Shown here piece by piece: positions 54,351 through 64,000 of a DNA stretch of 64,000 bases (its first letter is position 1; the number at the start of each line of letters is the position of its first letter). The notes beneath the pieces were generated by a model. It did no database searches. It saw only the letters and a program-made list of their open reading frames with translations, and was not told the DNA's origin. Where the stretch lies: NCBI GenBank assembly GCA_946894095.1, contig OX335660.1:9553001-9617000 (forward strand), read 5' to 3'. Source of the stretch: Incurvaria masculella. Taxonomy: Eukaryota; Arthropoda; Insecta; Lepidoptera; Incurvariidae. The translations under genes and the position numbers were made by a program.

Positions 54351-56192
54351 ATGCAATTAAACATAACTAACTACAGCTGTACCCCCAGTTGGCGCTCCCC
54401 GGAAAACAATTATAAAAAGCACTACTCTATCTATGACAAAGCAGAGGCTAAATTATCCGATGGAGACATCCGCGGCGCAGTGCGACTACTATCTTCCGAA
54501 GACACATTCGCGGACGACTCAGAGGATACCTTCCGGACTTTGCGAGAGAAGCATCCGCCTCCTTCCCGCCCCATGATCTACCCACCAGCACCAAACGACG
54601 ATGAACCCCACGGCAAGGCATCACAGACGACTATTATAAACGCAGTCATGTCATTTCCAAATGGCTCCGCAGCAGGTATCGATGGTCTGAGACCCCAACA
54701 CCTAAAAGACTTACTTAACTCCACAAATGGTATAGAATCAAAAAATCTTCTTAAGGCACTATCGAACCTTATAAACCTGATGTTAGCCGGTAAAGTCACA
54801 AACAACTTTACGGCCTTCATTTACGGAGGCTCCTTGTGCGCATTTAATAAGAAAGACGGAGGAATCAGACCAATAGCGGTAGGCTGCACTATACGCCGCC
54901 TCGTATCTAAAATAGCCTGCAAACATTTGCAAAACATTCTTGGCCTAAAATTTAGGCCAACCCAGTTAGGTTTTGGCTCAAAATCTGGGTGTGAAGCAGC
55001 GGTGCATGCAGCGCGAACCTACATACAAAACAGTCCCCTAGCTGAAATCATGATAAAAATAGACGTAAAAAATGCTTTCAACTCCGTTGACCGCGACGTT
55101 ATGTTGAAAGAGGTCAAAGAACATATTCCACAAGTATACCCGTATCTTTGGCAATGTTACTCGAGCCCTTCGTTCCTGTTCTATAATAAACACGACACAA
55201 TTTTATCCTCCGTAGGCTGTCAGCAAGGGGACCCGCTAGGCCCTGCCCTGTTCAGTCTATGTATCCAACCGATAATAAAAAAATTGAACTCGGAACTTAA
55301 TTTATGGTACCTAGACGATGGCGTGCTATGCGGAAAGGCCAATACAGTCATTGAAGATGTAGACTCCATTATCTCAAAATTTCAAGAAATCGGCTTAACA
55401 CTTAACACGAGCAAGTGCGAAGTGTATTTTTTAGATAAAGTCTCAAATAATCAAAAAGAAGAAATTCTCCTTAATCTGCAAAACGCCACACCAAAAATTA
55501 CCGTTCTGAAAAAAAGCGAGCTATATTTACTGGGAGCACCCCTATTAGAGGAGGGATTTGAGAGTCTAGTAGATGCAAAATCTGTTGTTATAGATCTGTA
55601 TACCGAACGCCTTAAAAATATTAACATGCATATGGCTATCTTCCTTTTGAGATATTGTTTTTATATTCCCAAACTTACCTATTTTTTAAGAACGAGCCCA
55701 ATTTATAAGTTTTCAGGTAGCATTTTGCGTTTAGATAGCAGTTTAAAACAGTGTGTCAATACTCTGCTAAACACGAGGCTGCAGGAACCTGCCTGGGACC
55801 AAATATCACTCCCAATTAAGTGTGGCGGGGCCGGCATTCGTTTAGTTGGAGACGTGGCGCTGCCAGCCTTCATATCCTCAACCCACTGCACATCTGATCT
55901 CGTCGGTAGTATTCTTTCTCCGTCACTCTGTGACAACGAGACCATGTACATGGGTGAGGCTATTGAGGCATGGACGTTGTTGTGTCCAGATGAACAAACG
56001 CCGGCATCCGTCAAAGTTCAAAAGAGCTGGGATAGGCCCCTAATAAAAAAAACATTCAATACTCTCCTGCTCGAAGGTAGTGATACTGACCGCGCCCGCA
56101 TACTTGCTGCTTCAAAACGGGAGTCCGGTGCCTGGATGGAAGCTTATCCATCTGCCCATCTTGGCACACTTTTTGACACTCATTCCGTATAG
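54351..56192 (+). CDS. Reverse transcriptase portion of a LINE, C-terminus lost to frameshift
   Basis: The ORF has 613 codons from ATG 54351. It contains a reverse transcriptase domain at about residues 85-365: GGIRPIAVGCTIRRL (170-184), motif A IDVKNAFNSVDR with D238 (237-248), motif B QQGDPLGPALFSL (291-303) and motif C WYLDDG with D322 and D323 (319-324). The thumb-like region continues to about residue 500. All three catalytic Asp residues are kept. The first 40 residues look non-homologous to typical family N-termini, so the element is probably truncated at its 5' end. The stop at 56190-56192 comes too early: the next frame continues smoothly with the expected linker and nuclease domain. 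The protein would copy LINE RNA at a nicked target. Confidence 0.8.
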   Translation: MQLNITNYSCTPSWRSPENNYKKHYSIYDKAEAKLSDGDIRGAVRLLSSEDTFADDSEDTFRTLREKHPPPSRPMIYPPAPNDDEPHGKASQTTIINAVMSFPNGSAAGIDGLRPQHLKDLLNSTNGIESKNLLKALSNLINLMLAGKVTNNFTAFIYGGSLCAFNKKDGGIRPIAVGCTIRRLVSKIACKHLQNILGLKFRPTQLGFGSKSGCEAAVHAARTYIQNSPLAEIMIKIDVKNAFNSVDRDVMLKEVKEHIPQVYPYLWQCYSSPSFLFYNKHDTILSSVGCQQGDPLGPALFSLCIQPIIKKLNSELNLWYLDDGVLCGKANTVIEDVDSIISKFQEIGLTLNTSKCEVYFLDKVSNNQKEEILLNLQNATPKITVLKKSELYLLGAPLLEEGFESLVDAKSVVIDLYTERLKNINMHMAIFLLRYCFYIPKLTYFLRTSPIYKFSGSILRLDSSLKQCVNTLLNTRLQEPAWDQISLPIKCGGAGIRLVGDVALPAFISSTHCTSDLVGSILSPSLCDNETMYMGEAIEAWTLLCPDEQTPASVKVQKSWDRPLIKKTFNTLLLEGSDTDRARILAASKRESGAWMEAYPSAHLGTLFDTHSV

Positions 56193-56239
56193 CCTTTTGC
56201 CTTCGCTTCGGAGCCAATATATGCGAGCCCCACACATGT

Positions 56240-56809
56240 GTGTGTGGCGCCGCCGTAGAGGCAACTGGCCACCACGGCTTATCGTGCCAAAGGAGTGCGG
56301 GCAGGTTTTCCCGGCACACAGCCCTCAATCAAATTTTGAAGCGCTCCTTGGCATCGGTCAATATCCCCAGTATCCTGGAACCGCCGGGAATCTTTAGGGA
56401 CGACGGTAAGAGGCCCGACGGAATGAGTCTCCTGCCGTGGAAGCAAGGCAAGGCCCTCATTTGGGACGCGACCTGCGTGGACACCCTCGCTCCGAGCCAC
56501 ATACAGGGCTCGAGTAGAGAGGCAGGTTTTGCGGCCGCAAAGGCCGAAAGTCATAAACATCGCAAGTATAGTAATTGCGCGGCGAACTATGAACTTTCGG
56601 TCTTTGCGGTTGAGACACTTGGCCCTTGGAGCGAGGACGCAGTCGCGCTTTCTACCAAAATCGAAAAACTTTTGATAGAAGCTTCGGGCGACCTTCGAGC
56701 AGGAGCGTTCTTTAAGCAGCGCATAAGCCAGGCGATACAGCGGGGAAACGCTGCCTCCGTTATGGGGACAATGTCATCTGTCCCCATGGAAGAATATTTT
56801 AATTTTTGA
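56240..56809 (+). CDS. Restriction-like endonuclease portion of the same LINE (out of frame)
   Basis: This frame is open from 56077 to the stop at 56807-56809; the first ATG-like start is not meaningful because it continues the upstream RT. Just before 56240 the frame reads CEPHTCVC, giving with HHGLSC a Cys/Cys/His/Cys cluster. Further along lies KRPDG, then after 14 residues WDATC, matching the R-P-D...D core of PD-(D/E)XK-like LINE endonucleases, which nick the target DNA. The C-terminus with AIQRGNAASVMGT is conserved in this family as I know it. No other stop interrupts the domain, so the frameshift may be the only lesion. Confidence 0.75.
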   Translation: MCGAAVEATGHHGLSCQRSAGRFSRHTALNQILKRSLASVNIPSILEPPGIFRDDGKRPDGMSLLPWKQGKALIWDATCVDTLAPSHIQGSSREAGFAAAKAESHKHRKYSNCAANYELSVFAVETLGPWSEDAVALSTKIEKLLIEASGDLRAGAFFKQRISQAIQRGNAASVMGTMSSVPMEEYFNF

Positions 56810-56880
56810 TTATGATTTTAATTTTTAGTTTCTTAACATTTTATCAAATAAACTTTCATTCTACATTAAACATAATAGTA

Positions 56881-57079
56881 GGTATATAATGTGTTCTTCT
56901 TTTCTTGATCTTTTTCTTACTTAACCCTATGTATATGTTTCCCTATACCACAAAAGTAGAAAATACTACCAGAAACAGTATATTTTATACGTTGAACGTA
57001 TATACCTTATACACATAAAATACAAATTAAGGCTTGGGTCTGTTTACCCGTTTATGATTAGAGAACCACTTATATTCCG
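56881..57079. other. Unassigned AT-rich DNA
   Basis: Possibly LINE 3' flank; nothing recognisable. Confidence 0.35.
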
Positions 57080-57640
57080 GGAGGTCACGACATTTTTGGT
57101 CACGATAAGGTAAATGGCTGAATCTGGGTTCACATGTTAGAGACCAACCCCCCTAAATATGTTAAATATGTTGGTCTGCCTGTGCTAAGTGGTTGCGTTA
57201 TCTAGATTGGCTACATAAAATAGATGTTGGTATGTACCTGCTGATGAATATACTGATTGTCTAGAAACATTGGTATCTATAAATTATGCAACAATAACCA
57301 GTCGTTATTTTAATTAAATACTTAAATATACCTAAAGTTATATCTGTAACCTAAATCGCCTATAACTATGAAATTCAACCAAAAATTTGTTCAGTTTTTG
57401 TATTGCTAACCAAGTATGTACTGATTCTTTCATGCTTCGTCATTTGCATCTATTTACCATATCGTTTATATATTTTGTCACCATAACTACTTTTTCAGGC
57501 GCTTTATCTACCTAACGCAACCACTTGGAACAGGCAGACTGACACATTTAGCTTCAGAGGGTTGGTCTTTATCCAGTGAACCCAGTTTCAGCCATTTACG
57601 TTATCGTTACCATTTTTGTCGCGACCTCCTAGTCTATTAA
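57080..57640. repeat. Foldback element with 130-bp inverted arms
   Basis: Left arm (57080-57212) holds GGTAAATGGCTGAATCTGGG and CTAAGTGGTTGCGTTA. Right arm (57510-57640) holds the reverse complements TAACGCAACCACTTGG and CCCAGTTTCAGCCATTTACG. GGAGGTCACGAC and GTCGCGACCTCC are the outer ends. About 300 bp between the arms has no ORF. The right 330 bp is shared with 35862-36192 and 46231-46561. Confidence 0.75.
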
Positions 57641-58689
57641 CAACATTCGCGATAGCTTGATTCTTCTCATACATTTTGGGAACATCACGCATTTTTTTAT
57701 GAAAAACCGGTATGGGAGGCTGTGCTAATGACCAAATCATTCTTGGCGAGGCTCCATGCAACAGATTTACGAACTGTCGATGAGCTATCGAGGTTGTTCA
57801 AATTACGCTTGAAGACTCCCAGCTTTATAGAATTGAGGAAAGGCACCTGCCGGCAGACACTTCCATTATCCTGGCGAAAATAACTGATGAAGGATCAGTA
57901 GGGTTCAATGTGTAAGATGCCGGGGGAAATTTGAATATTTTTCGGATTTTGTCGCGGGCATATGTTACTCGGGCATCTACTACCAGACATCAATATTATT
58001 AATAGAAAAGTGAGTTTGTCATGTTGAAATGGTGTCTGTGTGCCTCTTTTACGCAGCAATCAGGCAACGAATGAAAGTGATTATTTTGCATTGAGATAGT
58101 TTATGGACAGAAAAGTTACAAAAAGTACAAAAAATCGGTTCGGGCCATACTTGTGCTGATTTAGGGTCTTATTGTAGCCATAACTGGTTAAACTGGGAGA
58201 GGAGGTAGAAAAAAGTATAAGAGACGTTTTTCCTGTTCAATGAAACGCATTCAACAAACATCGAATTAACATAGATCAAACAAAAAAAAAGAAATGCCTT
58301 CTAAATTAATTGATTTGATTTAAGATAATAATGAAAATTTATCAGAGCTTGTTATGAACGTTTTTACGTTACGAAAAGAAAATACTTCCTGGAAAACGAG
58401 TAGAAGCCTAGAGTTATAAAAAAAAGTTAAACTTCACAGCAACTATATGCAGCGCTTGAGATGAAAATATGGTTTTCAAAACCCACACTAAAAACCTGTA
58501 CACATTTCATATTTTGTAGATTAAATGATTAAATAAGTTAAATAAAAAGAGATGAAAATTCATTCGGGATTGAAATGTCTTCATACGACAGAAAATAGAA
58601 CTATCTGAAAATAAAATAAAAATATTTAAAAAGCGTCATTTTAGAATATTTTCGCATCATTATATTATTATTACAATTATAAAAATATG
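57641..58689. other. Unassigned DNA
   Basis: No gene identified. Confidence 0.4.
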
Positions 58690-58752
58690 TTTGAAGCGGC
58701 AAATAAAAATTGTACGTGTTTTCCATTTAGTTCAATGTAGCCGTGCTCATTC
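58690..58752 (+). mobile_element. Short SINE body scrap
   Basis: GAAGCGGCAAATAAAAATTG, GTTTTCCATTTAGTTCAATG and TAGCCGTGCTCAT are a piece of the SINE body. Confidence 0.6.
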
Positions 58753-58911
58753 CATGTCCACAAAATGCATTTAACCTCCTCCTTTCGTGACGTTGCAAAC
58801 ATAATCATTCACAGAACACAAATTTGTATATGTGATGGCAATGTCGAAAACATTGATTTAGTATGTCGCTTCATTTAGTATGTCGCTTCCCATCGTAGCC
58901 TCTGAGTGTTA

Positions 58912-59040
58912 AGTCCGAGTTCTCGTCTAAATTGACGTTTACGGAACTTCGAAGCAACATAAAAACGCCAAACCCCATACATTTGAAAACGCTAGTCGAT
59001 CGGTTAGGCGTAAACGTTAATTTAAGTGACAAGTCGGACT
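58912..59040. repeat. Foldback MITE, family AGTC...GGCGTTTACGG, copy 2
   Basis: Ends AGTCCGAGTTCTCGTCTAAA and TTTAAGTGACAAGTCGGACT are inverted, and GACGTTTACGG / GGCGTAAACGTTAA follow inward. CGCTAGTCGATCGGTTAGGC corresponds to the arm of 1350-1687. Only 129 bp, an internally deleted relative. Confidence 0.7.
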
Positions 59041-59348
59041 AGGGGCTCTGAACATGTCAAAATAACATTTTAATTAATAATTCAAGCTCCTCGTCCTATA
59101 AGCAATTTCTAGCCACTTTACAAGGTTAAGAATTGGAAGCGAGCATTTTCATTACAACATTAAAGTCCAAAGTACGTCTAAGCGCCTCAGTACTTAGTTA
59201 GGTCTTTTCGTATCGGTTCGAGAGTTTGCAAGGTACATGTTGCAACGTCCAATTGCCTTAACAATAACATTGTACTGTTTTATTTATTACTTATTTATTT
59301 GTGCGACCGATATCGACGCTGGGAACTTGGATTAAGCAGTTTTGTTTT

Positions 59349-61022
59349 GACGAATGTAGCAATAAAGTTTGCAATGGTGCCCGTTACACCGCTTGTATAG
59401 ACGAATGTATCAATAAAGTTTGCAATGGTGCCCGTTACACCGCTTGTATAGACGAATGTATCAATAAAGTTTGCAATGGTGCCCGTTACACCGCTTGTAT
59501 AGACGAATGTATCAATAAAGTTTGCAATGGTGCCCGTTACACCGCTTGTATAGACGAATGTATCAATAAAGTTTGCAATGGTGCCCGTTACACCGCTTGT
59601 ATAGACGAATGTATCAATAAAGTTTGCAATGGTGCCCGTTACACCGCTTGTATAGACGAATGTATCAATAAAGTTTGCAATGGTGCCCGTTACACCGCTT
59701 GTATAGACGAATGTATCAATAAAGTTTGCAATGGTGCCCGTTACACCGCTTGTATAGACGAATGTATCAATAAAGTTTGCAATGGTGCCCGTTACACCGC
59801 TTGTATAGACGAATGTATCAATAAAGTTTGCAATGGTGCCCGTTACACCGCTTGTATAGACGAATGTATCAATAAAGTTTGCAATGGTGCCCGTTACACC
59901 GCTTGTATAGACGAATGTATCAATAAAGTTTGCAATGGTGCCCGTTACACCGCTTGTATAGACGAATGTATCAATAAAGTTTGCAATGGTGCCCGTTACA
60001 CCGCTTGTATAGACGAATGTATCAATAAAGTTTGCAATGGTGCCCGTTACACCGCTTGTATAGACGAATGTATCAATAAAGTTTGCAATGGTGCCCGTTA
60101 CACCGCTTGTATAGACGAATGTATCAATAAAGTTTGCAATGGTGCCCGTTACACCGCTTGTATAGACGAATGTATCAATAAAGTTTGCAATGGTGCCCGT
60201 TACACCGCTTGTATAGACGAATGTATCAATAAAGTTTGCAATGGTGCCCGTTACACCGCTTGTATAGACGAATGTATCAATAAAGTTTGCAATGGTGCCC
60301 GTTACACCGCTTGTATAGACGAATGTATCAATAAAGTTTGCAATGGTGCCCGTTACACCGCTCGTATTCACCAAAGTATCCATAAAGTTTGCAATGGTGC
60401 CCGTTACACCGCTTGTATAGACGAATGTATCGATAAAGTTTGCAATGGTGCCCGTTACACCGCTTGTATAGACGAATGTATCAATAAAGTTTGCAATGGT
60501 GCCCGTTACACCGCTTGTATAGACGAATGTATCAATAAAGTTTGCAATGGTGCCCGTTACACCGCTTGTATAGACGAATGTATCAATAAAGTTTGCAATG
60601 GTGCCCGTTACACCGCTTGTATAGACGAATGTATCAATAAAGTTTGCAATGGTGCCCGTTACACCGCTTGTATAGACGAATGTATCAATAAAGTTTGCAA
60701 TGGTGCCCGTTACACCGCTTGTATAGACGAATGTATCAATAAAGTTTGCAATGGTGCCCGTTACACCGCTTGTATAGACGAATGTATCAATAAAGTTTGC
60801 AATGGTGCCCGTTACACCGCTTGTATAGACGAATGTATCAATAAAGTTTGCAATGGTGCCCGTTACACCGCTCGTATTCACCAAAGTATCCATAAAGTTT
60901 GCAATGGTGCCCGTTACACCGCTTGTATAGACGAATGTATCGATAAAGTTTGCAATGGTGCCCATTTCACCGATTATATTGACGAATGTATCAATAAAGT
61001 TTTCAATGGTGCCCGTTACGCC
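59349..61022. repeat. 51-bp minisatellite, about 33 units, 510-bp higher-order period
   Basis: Taking GTTTGCAATGG as the unit start, 32 complete 51-bp units run from 59367 to 60998, flanked by an 18-bp partial unit on the left and a diverged partial on the right. Most units are identical. A variant unit with CTCGTATTCACCAAAGTATC is followed by one with CGATAAAG, and this pair occurs twice exactly 510 bp apart (60336-60437 and 60846-60947). Because 51 is divisible by 3, one frame on each strand stays open for about 600 codons (17-residue repeats ACIDECINKVCNGARYT on plus, VTGTIANFIDTFVYTSG on minus). The plus frame has no ATG at its start. Confidence 0.97.
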
Positions 61023-61934
61023 GTTACTCTGCTGCACTTTTAGCTTTACAAAACAAAGCTCGACCTTCCGCAAGTTATTATATAATAAGTACGTTCCGAA
61101 AATAAGCACCAAGCGATCCTATGGACCTTCGAACATGGTGTGAAGAAGCACTTGGCCAGCCGTCATGGTTTTCGCAGCACCCGTGAAATTTCGAAAGCTC
61201 ATAGGCGTCAACGGGCAGCTCATTGAGGACCTGGCTTACGCTATATGTCACGCTTAACATAACGGAGTAATAAGAATTCAAATCAGGCACTGAGTAATAT
61301 ATGAGAGCATGTACATTTTGCCCTCGTATACTTTCTCCTCTGTTTGATTTTTCCCAAATTGAGCAGAATTCATTTGCAGCAGAAAAAGGATTAAGCTCAG
61401 CACGTAGCCCTGCGGTGCAGAAAAACCTAAGCTTAAACGTAAACTTGAAAATAAAATTTATGTTTGTGTATTATGCAATCAAAAGGTACACCGAAATTTC
61501 TTGGTTGGCACTCCCACCGGGCATCCGAAGCTAAGACTGCGTTAACCGAATAATCAAGTTCGACAAACGTTTTACACGAAAACGGTTCATGGGAAATCTC
61601 GAATTCACCTCTTCCCCTCTCGTTAAAACGAAAGCGTGAGATTGTAATCTCTATCTACGAATAAAAGACGATAGGTACCTAATCAAATCACAATAAAACT
61701 CAAGATCCACCTGTGTCGCCACCTCATAAAGATCGTGTTTTACAACAATGGCGGTGCACGCAACTCTGTTCTCAATAAGTGCTGGTGCGGTATTACCATA
61801 TTTTATCGATTCTCTATGGATAAAACCAGCCGATCAGTATTAATCACTGGATAATAGCCGCGTCAAGCGCAGCCAAGATCTAATGGCTTCTAACACGAAA
61901 TATGGTAATAAACTCCGTTTTGAACTCGTGTGAC
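61023..61934. other. Unassigned DNA; possible small inverted-end repeat at 61793-61911
   Basis: No gene. ATTACCATATTTTATCG (61791 on) and CGAAATATGGTAATAA (ending about 61912) are inverted and could bound a MITE of about 120 bp. Low confidence. Confidence 0.35.
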
Positions 61935-62276
61935 GCTATACTGAACCCGTTTTAGGAACCTAATGTAGTAGAGAGATATATTTGCCTTTAATTAAATAAT
62001 ATTATTGTGTTTGCCAACTGAAAGTGCTATTTTATGAACAGATTTATTTCTGAGATAGTTTGGTGTGATTCCAACAAATTTGTAGATGTTATTTATGTAT
62101 GCTGCCATATACTGAACTCGTTTTAGGAAACTAATAATGTAGTAGAGAGATATATTTGCCTTTAATTAAATAATGTCATTGTGTTTGCTAACTGAATGTG
62201 CTTTATGAAAAGTTTTATTTCTGTGATAGTTTGGTGTGAATCCAAATGAGCTCGCAGATGTTTGTTATGTATGCCG
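61935..62276. repeat. Diverged direct repeat, two units of about 171 bp
   Basis: TATACTGAACCCGTTTTAGG...TAGTAGAGAGATATATTTGC...GATAGTTTGGTGTGA recurs once, offset 171 bp, with scattered substitutions and small indels. Non-coding. Confidence 0.85.
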
Positions 62277-62282
62277 GCAGGA

Positions 62283-62346
62283 AATCTTTGACCATCGTTT
62301 ATTTAATGCGATGGTACCAACCCGGGCGGAATTAACCCTATTAAGT
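62283..62346 (-). mobile_element. SINE body scrap (minus)
   Basis: TTTGACCATCGTTTATTTAA then TGCGATGGTACCAACCCGGG and CGGAATTAACCC. Confidence 0.6.
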
Positions 62347-63495
62347 AAGTCCCACATTATAAGATAACATCACACGTACGAATTATAAATCCCTTGTACT
62401 GGGTCCAGTTGTATTATTTTCATTTACCGGAACCCACAGAGCACTACAATTACAATGCGCTCATTATGATTGTGACATTTTGTCGAAATATATTTTGTAT
62501 ATCTAGCTCAACGTTATGAAACTATGTGATCAGTTCACTGTAGTAGTTCATGACAGATATGCAATCCAACAACAATCCTTGCTTGGGGTAACGCTTGGTT
62601 CTTCGGGTCACCTCTTTCACGTCATATGGTTGCGAGAGGCGAACGGTTGTACCCTGAGTTATACTTATGAACGGTTGCTCTTTGTGGTGACTGGCCTGAT
62701 TCAATTAACAACATGTTAAATGGCGGAGGATAGTATTTGAAAATAATCTGATATATTTCATGAACTGTCGATTTTCTTGAATTCATATTCATTTATTGTA
62801 TAATTGTGTTTTCTCTTATCATCAATGGTAATTACTTACTGTTTATTTTAAATGGAATTAAAATAATTCATGGTACCCGAAAAGGTACCAATAACGTGTA
62901 TGAATGTAAGCGTTGGCAAACGATTTTGTAAAAGTAGACTAATTGGACCGTGGTGCCATCTACATGTACGCCGCTTACATTTATAGAAATTTAAATTTAG
63001 AACTCCTAATCAAACGAAACACAAACGACATTCAAAATGGCCACTATAAAATACGAAAATACCACTTTCACGCAACATTTTTGCACAATTTTAGTAGCAG
63101 ATAACAGATCCTCTGATTCGATCGCGAACCAGAACTTACAACTCGATCGCAGCATTACGGAATGGCCGAACAGAAGGGCTCGGCAGGCGTAGGCGTAGTT
63201 AATAATTAATTGATGTTATTGCAATACGTCCGAGTGGTATCGCTCGGTGTAGCTGTCCGGCGAGTGCATTGTGGGCCGGATTTAATAGAACATGTGAGCC
63301 CATTCGTCTGACAATACACGCTATCGATTTAGTCTCGGTCGAAGGTTCAGGGAGTGCTCGTGTCGGGTTGTGATTGCATTACTGCTGCGGTAGAAGCGGT
63401 GCGTGCAGATTTGTTGCCACTTTCACGTTGAGTTTAACTTCGCAATAGACGCCGCAATCATACTACCATTGAGGGCGAATGGAAAAACCCTTGTT
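62347..63495. other. Unassigned DNA; GC-richer patch 63110-63460
   Basis: 62516-62719 is open on both strands (67 and 60 codons) without domains. The 63110-63460 patch is more GC-rich and unique in the window, and could be upstream sequence of a host gene outside it. No exon can be supported. Confidence 0.35.
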
Positions 63496-63556
63496 CTTAT
63501 TTAAGAGGTGGTGGGGTTAATCTCGCCCGTGGTAATACCATCGCATTGAATGAACG
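63496..63556 (+). mobile_element. SINE body scrap (plus)
   Basis: GTGGGGTTAATCTCGCCC then ACCATCGCATTGAATGAACG. Confidence 0.6.
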
Positions 63557-64000
63557 ATATAAGGTTGGGCTCATTTGATAACTTATAACAAGTAACATAA
63601 ATAATAGTTGGAATTTAACTGAAACTTCAAAAGAGAATACGACAACTAAAGTACGAACCTATAATTATTTTAATCATAATATTCTTTTAAATTTGGATAA
63701 AAAACTGTATCTCTCCTATTCTCTACATTTAATAACATTTAAAGTTTAGTAGGTAGCAATTGCAATGGAAGTGATTAATAGATACATCACAAATTAACCT
63801 ACTTACATATTTTTACCCCATTAGAAAACACTCCGGACAAGAAAAAAAAACGGGCTTAACAACATTCTTATAATTCAATAAAATTTCATGACAAAATGTG
63901 TTGCTAAACGTAAAACTCGAGAACGGCTACCAATTCGGCATTTTTTTTAAACGTTTGTCGAAGTTCGAGGAAGGTTCTTAGCTATAGTTGGAACCGGTAG
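63557..64000. other. Unassigned AT-rich DNA
   Basis: Nothing recognisable. Confidence 0.4.

Larger units (their letters stand above)
54351..56880 (+). mobile_element. RT plus restriction-like-endonuclease LINE, 5'-truncated and frameshifted
   Basis: Two adjacent plus-strand ORFs form one protein in two frames: a reverse transcriptase part and, after a frameshift near 56180-56192, a Cys/His motif and an RPD...D nuclease-like domain. That order (RT, then CCHC, then restriction-like endonuclease) is the mark of early-branching non-LTR retrotransposons such as R2, R4/Dong, NeSL and CRE. I cannot assign the clade. The 3' untranslated part (56810-56880) has AAATAAAC at about 56846. Neither a target duplication nor a full 5' end was found. 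Confidence 0.75.

Noticed and set aside
54578..54820. Minus-strand ORFs opposite the LINE RT (also 55703-56014, 56279-56560)
   Set aside because: Shadows of the real plus-strand coding frame.
59349..61022. CRISPR array
   Set aside because: Units are contiguous 51-bp repeats without unique spacers, and the genome is eukaryotic.
59295..61112. 605-codon ORF across the minisatellite
   Set aside because: Openness follows from a 51-bp period without stops. It begins with TTG rather than ATG, has no flanking domain, and a similar frame is open on the other strand.

Overview
The window is eukaryotic and looks like a moth or butterfly genome. The evidence is (i) many copies of short interspersed repeats whose motifs are typical of Lepidoptera (GGTTCCGTACC...CCGGCCAAGT; GTCGCCTCTTACGACA; an RTE-LINE tail reading GTCCAGCAGTGGACG), (ii) a TTAGG-type telomere-like tract, and (iii) an AT-rich background with no operons or bacterial-type gene packing. 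I could not identify a single host protein-coding gene, tRNA gene or rRNA gene with confidence. Nearly everything recognisable is mobile or repetitive DNA.

Layout. 0-18 kb: a mosaic of SINEs, foldback or TTAA-bounded MITEs and LINE scraps. 18.37-24.62 kb: a complete, probably young BEL/Pao LTR retrotransposon on the minus strand, with 194-bp LTRs differing at one base, a 5-bp target duplication AAATC and one intact 1733-codon Gag-Pol ORF. 24.6-31.2 kb: more SINEs, MITEs and an RTE tail. 31,223-51,960: a head-to-tail duplication of a 10,369-bp unit, almost identical between copies, with 4 bp (ATTT) of junction microhomology; its distal breakpoint lies inside a hairpin MITE that is intact only at the right edge. 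54.35-56.88 kb: a LINE-type element with a reverse transcriptase and a restriction-like endonuclease, broken by a frameshift. 57-59 kb: foldback elements. 59.35-61.02 kb: about 33 copies of a 51-bp minisatellite with a 510-bp higher-order period. 61.9-62.3 kb: a diverged 171-bp direct repeat.

The most unusual system is a modular SINE superfamily. A shared body of roughly 270 bp with an A-rich 3' tail occurs in more than 25 copies, joined to at least three different 5' modules: a tRNA-like head (A and B boxes), a head of about 116 nt that is strikingly like 5S rRNA (GAAGTTAAGCAAC and TTGGATGGGTGACC, closed by a terminal stem and followed by a T-arm-like B box), and a third module containing GTCGCCTCTTACGACATGCA. 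The many short ORFs through these regions are translations of the SINE body, not genes.

Limits: all repeat assignments come from reading and comparing the sequence by eye. Boundaries of diverged copies are good to roughly 5-20 bp, family names are given only where motifs support them, and no database search was possible.
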